Translations under genes and position numbers: made by a program
Source: Vicinamibacteria bacterium
GTDB taxonomy: Bacteria > Acidobacteriota > Vicinamibacteria > Fen-336 > JAGNNV01
NCBI GenBank assembly: GCA_016650185.1
Contig: JAENWE010000282.1
Location: forward strand, 1 to 23,157
Direction of reading: 5' to 3'
DNA: 23,157 nt
Part shown: positions 1 through 8,178 of the stretch, in pieces
Numbering within the stretch: the first letter of the stretch is position 1
Layout: the number at the start of each line of letters is the position of its first letter
The notes under the pieces: generated by a model
Seen by the model: the letters and a program-made list of their open reading frames with translations, nothing else
The model's database searches: none
What the model was told of the DNA's origin: nothing

Positions 1-1344
1 CGTATTCAGCGCGTTCAAGGCGTGATTGTCGAGCCACCCCCGCTTTTCGGCCACGGTGCCGATGACGCTTTCTGCGAGCGCGCCGAGGAAGCCCGCGAGA
101 GTCACGATGAGAGCCCCATCGGCGGCGAAGAGTCCGGTCAGGACGCCAAGGGACGCGATGAACAACGCACCGAAGAGACCGCCCAGAGTGCCCTCGACGC
201 TGACCGCTCCTTCAGTGCCCGCGGGCACCGGGCGGAAAGTAGTGATCAGAAATGTCCGCCTGCCGTACGCCTTTCCGATTTCAGAGGAACAGGTGTCGGC
301 GGCGGCCGTAGCCACCGCGGCGGCGTAAGCGATGAGATAGGCGGTTCGGGCCGGACCTTGAGAGAGCAGGCCGAAAAGAGCCAGAAGAGCGGGAATGCCG
401 CCGTTGGCGAAGGCGTTGCGCCAGCCGCGCGCGCCGCCTTTTTCCTGGGCGATGCCGCGCGCCGCCTTCTTCGCGTAGCCGAGCTTCGTCACCGTAGTCC
501 CGATCAGGAAGAAGCCCGCCATCAGCGCGAATCCTTGAAGGCCGAAGCCGGCGGTGATCAACGTGCCGATCAGCACCGCGGAGAAGGCTCCGATTCGATC
601 GATCGACTTGGAGCGAAGAGCCATCCATGCGAACCCGGCATTCACCACGAAGCCCTGGGCCAGGCGAAAGTCGAGGCCCAGCCCGTTGGCGCCGAGTCCG
701 TCGAGGCCGTGAAGGAGAGGCAGAATCACAGCCCCCGCCACGGGAACAGTGAGATTGTCGTCGAGGGTCGTGTCCATCGACTCCACCAGCGAGGCAAGGA
801 AGGCGAGGGCCAGCATCACCACGAAGGTGCGCGCGGGGTCGAGTTCGGGGTTCGTCCAGACCGCCAGACCGAATGAGCCCAGCGTTCCGAAAAGCACAAA
901 GGCGATGAGCCCCATCCAGCCCTTGGAGGAGTTCCAGGGAAGGTGCGGCCCGAGGAGAGCCTGCCCAATGATCGAAGCCATGCCGTCGCCGAGAGCGAGC
1001 AGGCCCCAGATCGCCGCGGCCATCCAGAGTCGATCGGGAAAGACCAGGATCAGGCCGAGGACGGAAAGGGGATAGATCAAGATCCCGCGCGCCCGGCCCG
1101 TCCTCAGTTCTCCCTCACGCCACATCGACTTCCCGCCGATGCGCGGCAGTACTTGCCAGTTGAAGACGAACGCGGCGACGGCGAGGAAAGCAGCCTGAAC
1201 GGGGGTGAGGAAGCGCAGGATGAGGGCGAAGCCGCCGACCCCTATGTGAACCAGCTTTCGTCTCAGTTCGCCTCGGGAGATGGCGAGGGGCGTTTCGGCG
1301 GGTGGGCGCTTATCTTTGGCGGAATGCTTCGACTTCTTCGACAC
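1..1344 (-). CDS. Fused isoprenoid-alcohol kinase: dolichol/phytol-kinase-like domain plus DUF92 domain (3' partial)
   Basis: 448 codons are visible before the gene runs off the left edge. The N-terminal half (about residues 25-215) looks like the CTP-dependent dolichol/phytol kinase family (plant VTE5): ELRRKLVHIG at 25-34, a GD pair with GMASIIGQ at 119-128, PWNSSKGW at 136-143, and many membrane segments. The C-terminal half (about 225 to the edge) is DUF92, the phytyl-phosphate kinase family (plant VTE6): DTCSSEIG at 350-357, PAGTEGAVSVEGT at 374-386, ESVIG at 425-429 and the closing LNALNT. Family knowledge suggests a multi-pass membrane protein making an isoprenyl phosphate and then a diphosphate; the substrate is inference. 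The GTG start overlaps the epimerase stop by one base (TAGTG) with AGAAGG about ten bases upstream. No ATG fits before the first conserved motif. The last tens of residues are missing only because the window ends. Confidence 0.8.
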   Translation of the reverse strand, partial: MSKKSKHSAKDKRPPAETPLAISRGELRRKLVHIGVGGFALILRFLTPVQAAFLAVAAFVFNWQVLPRIGGKSMWREGELRTGRARGILIYPLSVLGLILVFPDRLWMAAAIWGLLALGDGMASIIGQALLGPHLPWNSSKGWMGLIAFVLFGTLGSFGLAVWTNPELDPARTFVVMLALAFLASLVESMDTTLDDNLTVPVAGAVILPLLHGLDGLGANGLGLDFRLAQGFVVNAGFAWMALRSKSIDRIGAFSAVLIGTLITAGFGLQGFALMAGFFLIGTTVTKLGYAKKAARGIAQEKGGARGWRNAFANGGIPALLALFGLLSQGPARTAYLIAYAAAVATAAADTCSSEIGKAYGRRTFLITTFRPVPAGTEGAVSVEGTLGGLFGALFIASLGVLTGLFAADGALIVTLAGFLGALAESVIGTVAEKRGWLDNHALNALNT

Positions 1345-2327
1345 TACCCGCGCCCTTCTGCGATCAGCCAATCCACGGTCGCGCCGATGCCTTCTTCGAG
1401 GGGGCGCACTTTGTAACCGAGCTCTCGAACCGCCTTGTCGCTTCGGTAGGCCCAGTGTTTTTCGAATATGCCGACGGCCTCATGGGTGAGGTCGGGGGGC
1501 TTGCCGGTGGTGTCGGCCCACAGCCACATCGCGCGGCCCACCAGACGGGAAAGGGCGTAGGGCAGTTTTCGCGGGGTCAGATCCCGACCCGCTTTTCTGG
1601 ACGCTGCGGAAAACACCTGGGTGAGCGTCGCGTTGTCGCCGGCCAGCAGATAACGCTCGCCTTTGCGGCCGCGTTCAAGCGCGGCCACATGGCCCTGGGC
1701 CACCTCGTCCACGTAGGCGTAGCTCCACAGTCGATCGCCCGGCCCCACGATTCCGGGAAGCCGGTTGTTCATGCGATCGGCCAGCATCTTGGCGATGAGG
1801 TTGCCGTCGGTGAGCTCGCCGGGGCCGTAAACCACGCCGGGGTAGAGGATGACGATGTCGCCGCCCTCCTTCGCGTAGTCCTGCGCGACCACGTCGGCCA
1901 GGGCTTTGGTGCGTTCGTAGTCATTTCGATAGGGCGAGCCCGGGTGGTTCTGCGCTTCGTCCACCGGCGTCTCGGTCGTGGGACCCACGGCCATGAATGA
2001 GGAGGTGTAGACGAGGCGGATGTGGTGGGCGCGGGCGGCGGCGATGGCATGCCGGATGCCGCCCACGTTGATGTCGTCGAAGTCCGCCCGCCGCGCGCTC
2101 CACAGCTTGACCATGGCGGCCGAGTGAAGAATCGCCCCGCATCCGCGAGCCGCGTTTTGGAAGACCGCTTCGTCGCGCACGTCGCCGGCGATGACCTCCG
2201 CGTTGTCGGGCAGACCGGACCGTCGTCCTCCGCGCACGAGGAGAACGACCTCATGACCTCTCGCGAGAAGGGCCGACACTACGTTCCTTCCCAAAAAACC
2301 AGCGCCCCCGGTGACCAGGAGCTTCAA
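1344..2327 (-). CDS. SDR-family NAD(P)-dependent epimerase/dehydratase
   Basis: A 327-residue extended short-chain dehydrogenase. The N-terminal Rossmann motif GGAGFLG is at 7-13, the acidic turn GDVRD is near 48-52, a TSS serine pair is at 108-110 and the active-site Tyr137 and Lys141 form YxxxK. Overall it resembles dihydroflavonol-reductase-like and hopanoid-associated sugar epimerases, acting on a nucleotide sugar or a small carbonyl substrate in the cytosol; the substrate cannot be read from sequence. The start codon is TTG, overlapping the TGA of the upstream reductase in a TTGA arrangement, which suggests translational coupling. Its stop overlaps the GTG of the downstream kinase fusion by one base. 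With a deoxysugar reductase and lptD upstream, an envelope glycan or lipid role is plausible but inferred. Confidence 0.85.
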   Translation of the reverse strand: MKLLVTGGAGFLGRNVVSALLARGHEVVLLVRGGRRSGLPDNAEVIAGDVRDEAVFQNAARGCGAILHSAAMVKLWSARRADFDDINVGGIRHAIAAARAHHIRLVYTSSFMAVGPTTETPVDEAQNHPGSPYRNDYERTKALADVVAQDYAKEGGDIVILYPGVVYGPGELTDGNLIAKMLADRMNNRLPGIVGPGDRLWSYAYVDEVAQGHVAALERGRKGERYLLAGDNATLTQVFSAASRKAGRDLTPRKLPYALSRLVGRAMWLWADTTGKPPDLTHEAVGIFEKHWAYRSDKAVRELGYKVRPLEEGIGATVDWLIAEGRG

Positions 2328-3322
2328 TGGTGTCGAGCCTCGCTCTTCTGGCCCCGCTTCACCGCATCCCGCCAGTCGGCGAGGAGATCGGCGAGCGCTC
2401 CTTCGAGATTCCCTGAAGGCGCGAACCCGACTGCGTCGCGAAGGCGTGACGGATCACCGATCAGGACGGGCAGGTCGACGGGCCGCAGTCGGGACGGGTC
2501 AATCCGGACCTCCACCTTCACCCCCGAGAGAGTGATGAGGGAATCAAGCACCGCGCGGATGGCAATTCCCTTGCCCGAACAAACGTTGTAGACGACGCCG
2601 TTTTCTCCCTTGGAGAGAAGGAGCAGATAGGCGCGGATGACTTCCTGCACATCGCTGAAGTCCCGAATGGCGTCGAGATTGCCGACGTGGATGACCGGCT
2701 CCGCGCATTCGATCTCAATCTCCGCGATTTGTCGCGCGAATGAGCTCTCCGCAAATACCGCGCCCCGTCGTTTGCCGGTGTGCGGGAACGTACGGGTGCG
2801 TACGATCTCCACCGTCTTTCGCCGCGCGAATTCCGAGCACAAGGCTCCTTGGGCCACCCGGCTCACCGCGTAGGGCGAGCGCGGCGTCAGCGGTCGGTCC
2901 TCGCGCAGCGGGACATTCTCAGCCTGGACATCGCCGTACTCGTCCGCCGAGCCCACCACCAGAACCCTTCGAACCTGGGCCTTCTCGGCCGCGAAGAGCA
3001 GATGTTGGGTTCCAAGGATATTCGCCAGCAGGGTGTCGCCGGGATTGCGATACGACTCGTGCACGCTGCTCTGGCCCGCCAGGTGGATGATGGTGTCGGG
3101 CCTCGCCGCCGCGACCGCGCCCTTCAGGCCCTCTTGGTCCAGAAGGTCCGCTTCGACCCCGCCTCCGAACCCACGCGGAAGAATTCGGGTGACGCTCGTG
3201 GGTCGCTGCATGCCGACCAGTTCGAGGTCGTCCCGTCCCGCGCACATTTCTCCGAGATGCGAGGCCACGAATCCGGCGGCGCCGGTGACCAGGATGCGCG
3301 ACGGCCTACTTGCGGCCGGCAT
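2324..3322 (-). CDS. rmd: GDP-6-deoxy-D-mannose reductase-like SDR enzyme
   Basis: A 332-residue extended SDR protein. The NAD(P)-binding motif GAAGFVASH is at 14-22. HLAGQSSV at 80-87, NILGTQHLL at 101-109 and the later segment VGNLDAIRDFSDV are typical of GDP-mannose dehydratase/GDP-6-deoxymannose reductase enzymes, which reduce the 4-keto-6-deoxymannose intermediate to make GDP-rhamnose or GDP-deoxytalose for surface glycans. Ser125 and Tyr151 of the active site are present, but the expected lysine four residues after the tyrosine is arginine (YAVSR, Arg155, codon 2858-2860). The usual FNHTGP is also altered to FPHTGK. Either the enzyme is weakened, the activity has changed, or Arg substitutes. 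The ATG lies 17 bases inside the end of lptD; no strong ribosome-binding site is visible, so coupling is likely. Confidence 0.82.
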   Translation of the reverse strand: MPAASRPSRILVTGAAGFVASHLGEMCAGRDDLELVGMQRPTSVTRILPRGFGGGVEADLLDQEGLKGAVAAARPDTIIHLAGQSSVHESYRNPGDTLLANILGTQHLLFAAEKAQVRRVLVVGSADEYGDVQAENVPLREDRPLTPRSPYAVSRVAQGALCSEFARRKTVEIVRTRTFPHTGKRRGAVFAESSFARQIAEIEIECAEPVIHVGNLDAIRDFSDVQEVIRAYLLLLSKGENGVVYNVCSGKGIAIRAVLDSLITLSGVKVEVRIDPSRLRPVDLPVLIGDPSRLRDAVGFAPSGNLEGALADLLADWRDAVKRGQKSEARHH

Positions 3323-5636
3323 TACTGTGATTGGCGGGGTTGTCGCCCAGGAAATTTCCGACCGAGCCGATGCCCGCGAGCTCGATCTGGAAAGTGGTCT
3401 TCGATTCCTGGCGGTAGCGCGTGTCGAAGTTCACTCTTTCCACCGCGAAACCGCAGCACTGAATGCCGTAGCGGATGCGGGCGGTCGACTGAAGTATCGT
3501 CTTCTGCAGGGCGTCGTAGGTGAGCGAGCCTTCCACGGTCAGGCGTTCCGGCCAGACGACAATCTTGCCGCTGCCCCTGAATGTGTTGTACAAGGTGGTG
3601 CGATTCTCCGCGACCTCGGTCAGGTTGACCCCGCGGGCCCAGCCCGCCTGCAGGGCCAGGCGGGGCTGGTTGATGTACATATTCACGGAGGAGCTGGTGA
3701 ACTGCTTGAAGTTCGGGTTGTATTCGGTCGAGTAGATGACTGACGACCTGAGGGTGGGCCGAATCGACAGGCTTGACTGGATGGGCGACTTGTGGGAAGG
3801 CGCGCCCCCTGGCCCGCGGGCAAAAGTCGCGGAGTAGTAGTTCGGATCGAACTGGCCCTGGTTCTGGCCGATGTCGACGTAGTAGGTCTGGGACAGACGC
3901 CAGGTGAAGAGTTCGTGGGTCTCCAGCTTTCCCGCCGGGCCCATCCTCTTCGCGTAGATCCGGTTCGTCACTCCGTAGAGCAACTGATTGGTGCCGGTGT
4001 ACTGGTCGCCGAAGTCGAAGCTCGGGAGCGAATTAAAGACCAGCACCTTGGAGCGATAGGTGTAGAGAAACTCGGGCTCGAAGGTGTGCTTGAACTTCTC
4101 GGAGTAGACATCTCCAGGGAGCCGGAAGACCTTGAAGAGTTTGGGCCCGCGGACATCCATCGATCCTTCGAAAAACTGTCGGTCGAGGGGCGGCCCGTTG
4201 AGTTCGAGGTTCTCGTCGAGCGACGATCCGTAGCGCGTGTACCGGACGAGGGCTTTGGGCGTCAGCTGGAGGAACGGAACCGAGATGGTTCGGGTCAGTT
4301 CCGGCGCCACATCGAGGCGGGAGTATTGCTGAAGGACCGGGCTCTCGCCCGAACCGGCATTGCCCTGGGCCAGCCTTTCCGCGCTCGCCTGATAGCCGAA
4401 GGCGATTCCTGTCCGGCCGATCTTCTTCGGACTCTGGCTGACCTGGATCTGCGGCAGGTGTCGTCGCCGCTGGATGGAGTCGTCGAAGAAGAAGAAGTCG
4501 CTGGTGTCGGCCACGAGACGCACGAAGGCCGGGCCCAGGGAGCCTTGGAGTCCCACCGCGCCGCGCCGGGTGCGGGTGGAGGAATAGTCGAGAGAGTCCT
4601 GCAAGTTCTGGCGGGAGGCGAGATCGGAGTAGAAATTCGCGGAGAGAGTGGCTTTGAAACGATGCGGGAGCGCCCGGGAGGCGGACCAATCGAGGTCGTA
4701 GGCGAAGGAGGGAGCCCCGGTCGGTCGGGTGAAGTAGGAACGGAATGTGCCTCGAGACCCAATGTCCCGGATGTATCGGAATTCATGTCCGAAACCGATT
4801 CCATACTCAGTGAACCAGTCGTAGTAGAAGGTCTGGTCCATGCTCCGTCCCATGGCCCAGAAGAAGCCGGCTCCTATCTCCCGGCCCTTGAAGGTGCTGG
4901 AGCCGTAGCGCGGGGTCAGAATTCCGGTGGCACGCTGATCGGGGCTGATGGGGAACTGGAAGTAGGGAATCAGGATGGGGGTGGGCACGCCCTTGATGGA
5001 CAGCCCGACCAGGGTCGCTTTGATCTTCTTGTCGATTTCAACCGTCGCGCTGTGCGCCTTGAACATCCACCTGGGATTGGGCTGAGTGCAGGCGGTGAAC
5101 TTTGCGCCCTTGAGCCGATAGGTATCGGCGTCCACTCGTTCGATGCTCTCCGCTTCGAACAGAACATCAGGCTGGAGATAGCCGCTCGCCTTGGTGAAAA
5201 GACCCTTGCCCGTATCCAGATCCAGGCGCAGGGTCTCGCCCGAGATGCGCTCGGTCCCGCTCATGAACACGACATTGCCCGAGGCCTCGATGCGCTGAGC
5301 GGAGGCGCCGTCCGGCTTCGTCTCATCGATCATGTCCAGGCGGTCCGCCTGAATGCGGAGCTGGCCGAAGCGCAGGTCGACGAAGCCTTCGTAGTGCAGC
5401 TTTCCCTCGCCCCCTTCCTGGCGGTTCGCGCGAATCTTCAGCTCGCCCGGGGCGAGGGGCGGCTCCTCGATCAGAGGCACGGGTGTGGGTGTAGGCGACG
5501 GGGTCGCCGCCGCATCGCCCACGCTTGGCGTGGCGGTCGGCGCGGGCACGGGAGAGGGAGAACTCTTCGGTTCCTGGGCCAGCGCGGTGGTGGCCGCGAC
5601 CAGGCTCAGAACTCCAAGGGCGCGAGCGAGGACCAT
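3306..5636 (-). CDS. lptD: LPS-assembly outer membrane protein LptD
   Basis: A 776-residue precursor. LptD forms the outer-membrane beta-barrel that, with LptE, inserts lipopolysaccharide into the outer leaflet. Residues 1-21 form a signal peptide (hydrophobic core, ALAQ near the cleavage point), followed by a Pro/Ser/Thr-rich linker to about residue 55. Next comes an OstA/LptA-like beta-jellyroll (about 65-190, with QIEAS-type and SGETLRLDL-type repeats and ERVDADTYRLKGAKFTAC), then the barrel with many aromatic-ended strands. The C-terminus carries the adjacent Cys-Cys (QCCGF) and the ELAGIGSVG motif of the family. One cysteine is seen in the periplasmic domain (TACTQ) instead of the usual pair, so the disulfide pattern may differ from that of E. 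coli. The gene is 34 bases downstream of the response regulator and overlaps the reductase that follows it. Confidence 0.95.
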   Translation of the reverse strand: MVLARALGVLSLVAATTALAQEPKSSPSPVPAPTATPSVGDAAATPSPTPTPVPLIEEPPLAPGELKIRANRQEGGEGKLHYEGFVDLRFGQLRIQADRLDMIDETKPDGASAQRIEASGNVVFMSGTERISGETLRLDLDTGKGLFTKASGYLQPDVLFEAESIERVDADTYRLKGAKFTACTQPNPRWMFKAHSATVEIDKKIKATLVGLSIKGVPTPILIPYFQFPISPDQRATGILTPRYGSSTFKGREIGAGFFWAMGRSMDQTFYYDWFTEYGIGFGHEFRYIRDIGSRGTFRSYFTRPTGAPSFAYDLDWSASRALPHRFKATLSANFYSDLASRQNLQDSLDYSSTRTRRGAVGLQGSLGPAFVRLVADTSDFFFFDDSIQRRRHLPQIQVSQSPKKIGRTGIAFGYQASAERLAQGNAGSGESPVLQQYSRLDVAPELTRTISVPFLQLTPKALVRYTRYGSSLDENLELNGPPLDRQFFEGSMDVRGPKLFKVFRLPGDVYSEKFKHTFEPEFLYTYRSKVLVFNSLPSFDFGDQYTGTNQLLYGVTNRIYAKRMGPAGKLETHELFTWRLSQTYYVDIGQNQGQFDPNYYSATFARGPGGAPSHKSPIQSSLSIRPTLRSSVIYSTEYNPNFKQFTSSSVNMYINQPRLALQAGWARGVNLTEVAENRTTLYNTFRGSGKIVVWPERLTVEGSLTYDALQKTILQSTARIRYGIQCCGFAVERVNFDTRYRQESKTTFQIELAGIGSVGNFLGDNPANHSNAGRK

Positions 5637-5670
5637 TCACGCCAAAGGTAGCACGGACACGAAGAAATCC

Positions 5671-6276
5671 TTACAGCCAGCCCTTCTGTCGCGCCAGGCG
5701 GGCCGCTTCGATTCGGTTCGTCACCCCCAGTTTGCTGATAGCTTCCGAGAGATAGTTGCGGATCGTGCCCTCGGAGAGGCCAAGTTTCAGGGCGATATCG
5801 GCACTGGTCTGGCCCGCCTCTGCGCTTCGCAGGACCTGGCGTTCGCGGTCCGAGAGGGGATCGGGATCGCTCCACGCTTCCTGGGCCAGCTCGGGGTCGA
5901 TCACCCGGAGGCCGGCGTGGACGCGGCGCACCGCGTCGCCGAGTTTCTCGGCGGGCGCGTCTTTCAGCAGGTAGCCCGAAGCGCCCGAGTCGAGGGCGCG
6001 GCGCAGGTAGCCAGCCCGCGCGAAGGTGGTGAGGATAAGGATGTGGGTTCCCGGCAGCGCTTTCTTGACCGCGGCGGCCACCTCGAGCCCCGTCATCTCC
6101 GGCATCTCGATGTCAGTGACCAGGACGTCGGGCATCAGCTTGAAGCAGAGGTCGAGAGCCTCGCGCCCATTCGCAGCCCGGCCCACCACATCGAGATCCT
6201 TTTCGATCTCGAGAAGGGCCACGAGGGCGCCCAGAACCATTCCCTGATCCTCGGCGACGACCACGCGTATCGACAT
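5671..6276 (-). CDS. NarL/DesR-type response regulator with LuxR helix-turn-helix
   Basis: About 201 residues. The receiver domain (residues 1-120) has the acidic pair Glu9-Asp10, phospho-acceptor Asp55 in VTDIEMPE, the threonines in ILTTF and the conserved lysine in LLKD. The C-terminal LuxR-type DNA-binding domain (about 137-197) contains LSDRERQVL, TSADIALKLGLSEGTIRNYLSEAISKLG-type helices and an RIEAARLA end. It should bind DNA when phosphorylated by the kinase encoded directly upstream. I chose ATG at 6276 because the protein then begins MSIRVVVAED; a TTG at 6285, better spaced from GAGGG, is the alternative and adds three residues. DesR-type regulators usually control an adjacent ABC transporter or membrane-lipid genes. 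Here the neighbour is a broken ABC locus. Confidence 0.9.
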   Translation of the reverse strand: MSIRVVVAEDQGMVLGALVALLEIEKDLDVVGRAANGREALDLCFKLMPDVLVTDIEMPEMTGLEVAAAVKKALPGTHILILTTFARAGYLRRALDSGASGYLLKDAPAEKLGDAVRRVHAGLRVIDPELAQEAWSDPDPLSDRERQVLRSAEAGQTSADIALKLGLSEGTIRNYLSEAISKLGVTNRIEAARLARQKGWL

Positions 6277-6292
6277 CGCGGCCAAAAAGCCC

Positions 6293-7174
6293 TCAGGCCG
6301 GTTCCGGTCTCAGGGGCAGGGTGATCTCGAGCCGTGTGCCCCCGTGTCCGTCGCGGACCAGACTGCCTCCGAGGCCGCTGATGCGTTCGCGCATGCCGGT
6401 CAGGCCGTTGCCTTCGCGCGCGTTGCCTCCGCGGCCGTCGTCCACGATTTCCAGCATGGCCGAGTGGTCGCGATGAGCGAGGCGCGCCCAGCAGGTCTTG
6501 GCCTGGGCGTGGCGGAGGACGTTGGTCGATGCCTCTCTCAAAACCAGGGCTAGCGCGTTCTCATGCGCGGGGGGAAGGGTCAAAGGTTCCGCTTCCACGG
6601 TCAGCGACACGCCCGCTGTAGCGAACGCCTTCCTCATCGCTTCGAATTCGGCGGAGAGGCCGGAGGCGCGGTAGCCGGTCACCGCGCTCCGAACCTGAGC
6701 CAGCGCGTCACGCGCGACGTCGTTGACCTCGCGTATCTCCTGAGCGGCGCGAGTCGGATCGCGTTCGATCAGCTTGCTCGCGAGCTCCGACTTGAGAGCG
6801 ATGACGGAGAGGGTGTGGCCCAAAACGTCATGGAGGTCACGGGCGATCCGCTCCCGTTCGGCGATCTTGGCCAGGCGCTCCACTTCGCCGTGGGCCATGC
6901 GCACCCTGGCGTTCGAGATCCACACCTGGGCGAAGTGGATATTCACTCCGCCGATTACCGCCGACATCAGGAGGGCGGGAGCGTAGAACCAGCCACTCTG
7001 GTCGGTGGTCAGGCCGTAGGCGGCGACGATGACGAGATAGACCCCCAGATGGAGAAGTCGGGGCCGGTTTGCATCGATGAAGGCCACCATGGCCGCCGCA
7101 TAGATGAAGAAGGTGGAGCCGAACGGGCTCACCGGCGTGGTGATGAAGCCGAGCAGGGTCATGGCCGCGATCAC
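6293..7174 (-). CDS. DesK-like sensor histidine kinase, N-terminally truncated
   Basis: 293 residues from a GTG start. Membrane segments lie at about 1-35 and 41-80. A HisKA_3 dimerisation domain has the phospho-acceptor His115 in RDLHDVLGHTLSV, and the HATPase domain has an N-box (REASTNVLRHA), a DDGRGG G1 box and GLTGMRERI. The family-like sequence actually begins upstream of this GTG: the same frame reads GYWIHGRRLIAV just before it, which matches the membrane-proximal part of related kinases. Yet no ATG, GTG or TTG exists in this frame further upstream before the amidohydrolase fragment. The usual first 50 or so residues with their membrane helices are therefore missing. The gene may be translated as a shortened kinase from 7174, through frameshifting from the upstream frame, or not at all. 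It ends 16 bases before the ATG of the response regulator. Confidence 0.85.
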   Translation of the reverse strand: MIAAMTLLGFITTPVSPFGSTFFIYAAAMVAFIDANRPRLLHLGVYLVIVAAYGLTTDQSGWFYAPALLMSAVIGGVNIHFAQVWISNARVRMAHGEVERLAKIAERERIARDLHDVLGHTLSVIALKSELASKLIERDPTRAAQEIREVNDVARDALAQVRSAVTGYRASGLSAEFEAMRKAFATAGVSLTVEAEPLTLPPAHENALALVLREASTNVLRHAQAKTCWARLAHRDHSAMLEIVDDGRGGNAREGNGLTGMRERISGLGGSLVRDGHGGTRLEITLPLRPEPA

Positions 7175-8178
7175 CGCGATAAGCCTCCGCCCGTGAATCC
7201 AATAGCCAAGGATCGGAGCCCAAAACCACCAGGTCCGCCACCGCCCCCGCCTCGATTCGTCCCAGCGTTTTTTGACCGAGCCGGTTGGCCGCGAGAGGTG
7301 GCCGCCATCAGCACCTCGGCCAGAGGAACATGGGCGCGCGCCAGCAGTTCGAGCTCGTGGATCAGGGACGGTCCATGGAAGGTGGCCGGGTTCCCGGCGT
7401 CGCTTCCGGCGAGGATGGTCACGCCGGCGCGCGACGCAGCTTCCACCGAGGAGAGCCCTTGATGGAAGGCCATCCCCAGTCCTTTCACGATGGCGTCATC
7501 GCCCATCATGGCGGCGAACGGGCCTTTCCCCTCGCGGAGGCCTTCGAGCACCTCGGGTATCACCAGGCCGTGGAAAGCTTCGTCCGGCCCGGCGACCAGG
7601 GACCGTTTCCAGTCGAAGTCGTAGACGGTGAGGGTGGGGGTGAAAGTCACCTTCTTCGCCGCCATCAAGGCGATGGTGTCGGCCGAGAGGCCACGTGCGG
7701 CGTGCTCGATGCCGTCCGCTCCCGCTTCGATGGCGTGGCGCGCGTCCTCATCGGTGCCCACATGGACCGTGGTCTTGAGACCGCGTGCCTTCGCCTCCGC
7801 CACCGCGGCCTTGAAGCATTCGAGATCCAGCCGCTTCATGGGATGCCCGGGGAAGCCGGGCTCCAGAACGAGCTTGATGAGGTCCACATCCCGGCCCGCG
7901 AGCTCCTTGACCGCGGCGCGAGCTTCATCGGGCGTCTGCACCTGCCGGGTGAGTTGTTCGGCGAGGCCGGGCAGGAAGTCGAAGAGTTCGGCCGGATGGC
8001 CGCCCGGAGCGGTGATGGAGGGGCCCGCGAAGAACACGCGAGGCGCGCGCTGTTTGCCAGCGGCCACAAACCCGCGCAGTTTCGCCAGGGATCCTGGATC
8101 GCCGGTGAGCGACACCACCGAGGTGACTCCCGAGGCGCGCAGCCTCCGGAGTATCTTGGACGGCCGCGGGGCCGCCAA
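7171..8178 (-). pseudogene. Amidohydrolase fragment (imidazolonepropionase-like), both ends missing, frameshifted
   Basis: An open frame of 335 codons whose first 300 or so match the metal-dependent amidohydrolase superfamily. It begins inside the domain (LRRLRASGVTSVVSL), then has IKLVLEP (candidate carboxylated Lys), THVHVGT-like TTVHVGT, GIEHAARG and AGSDAGNP, which supply the later metal ligands. The first 90-100 residues with the HxH metal motif are absent. Near 7287-7293 the homology leaves this frame and continues in another as ANRLGQKTLGRIEAGAVADL and VVLGSDP, equivalent to a one-base insertion or two-base deletion. Homology stops near 7205-7212, where kinase sequence takes over. A TTG follows immediately after an in-frame TGA and has no ribosome-binding site, so independent translation is unlikely. 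I read it as an inserted internal gene piece; a contig error is the alternative. Confidence 0.75.

Noticed and set aside
22..876. 284-codon plus-strand open frame at the left edge
   Set aside because: It is charged low-complexity sequence opposite the kinase/DUF92 fusion, whose minus-strand frame has clear membrane segments and motifs.
3792..5651. 619-codon open frame on the plus strand
   Set aside because: It lies antisense to the full length of lptD, has no family likeness and reflects the scarcity of stop codons in GC-rich DNA; the minus strand carries clear LptD motifs.
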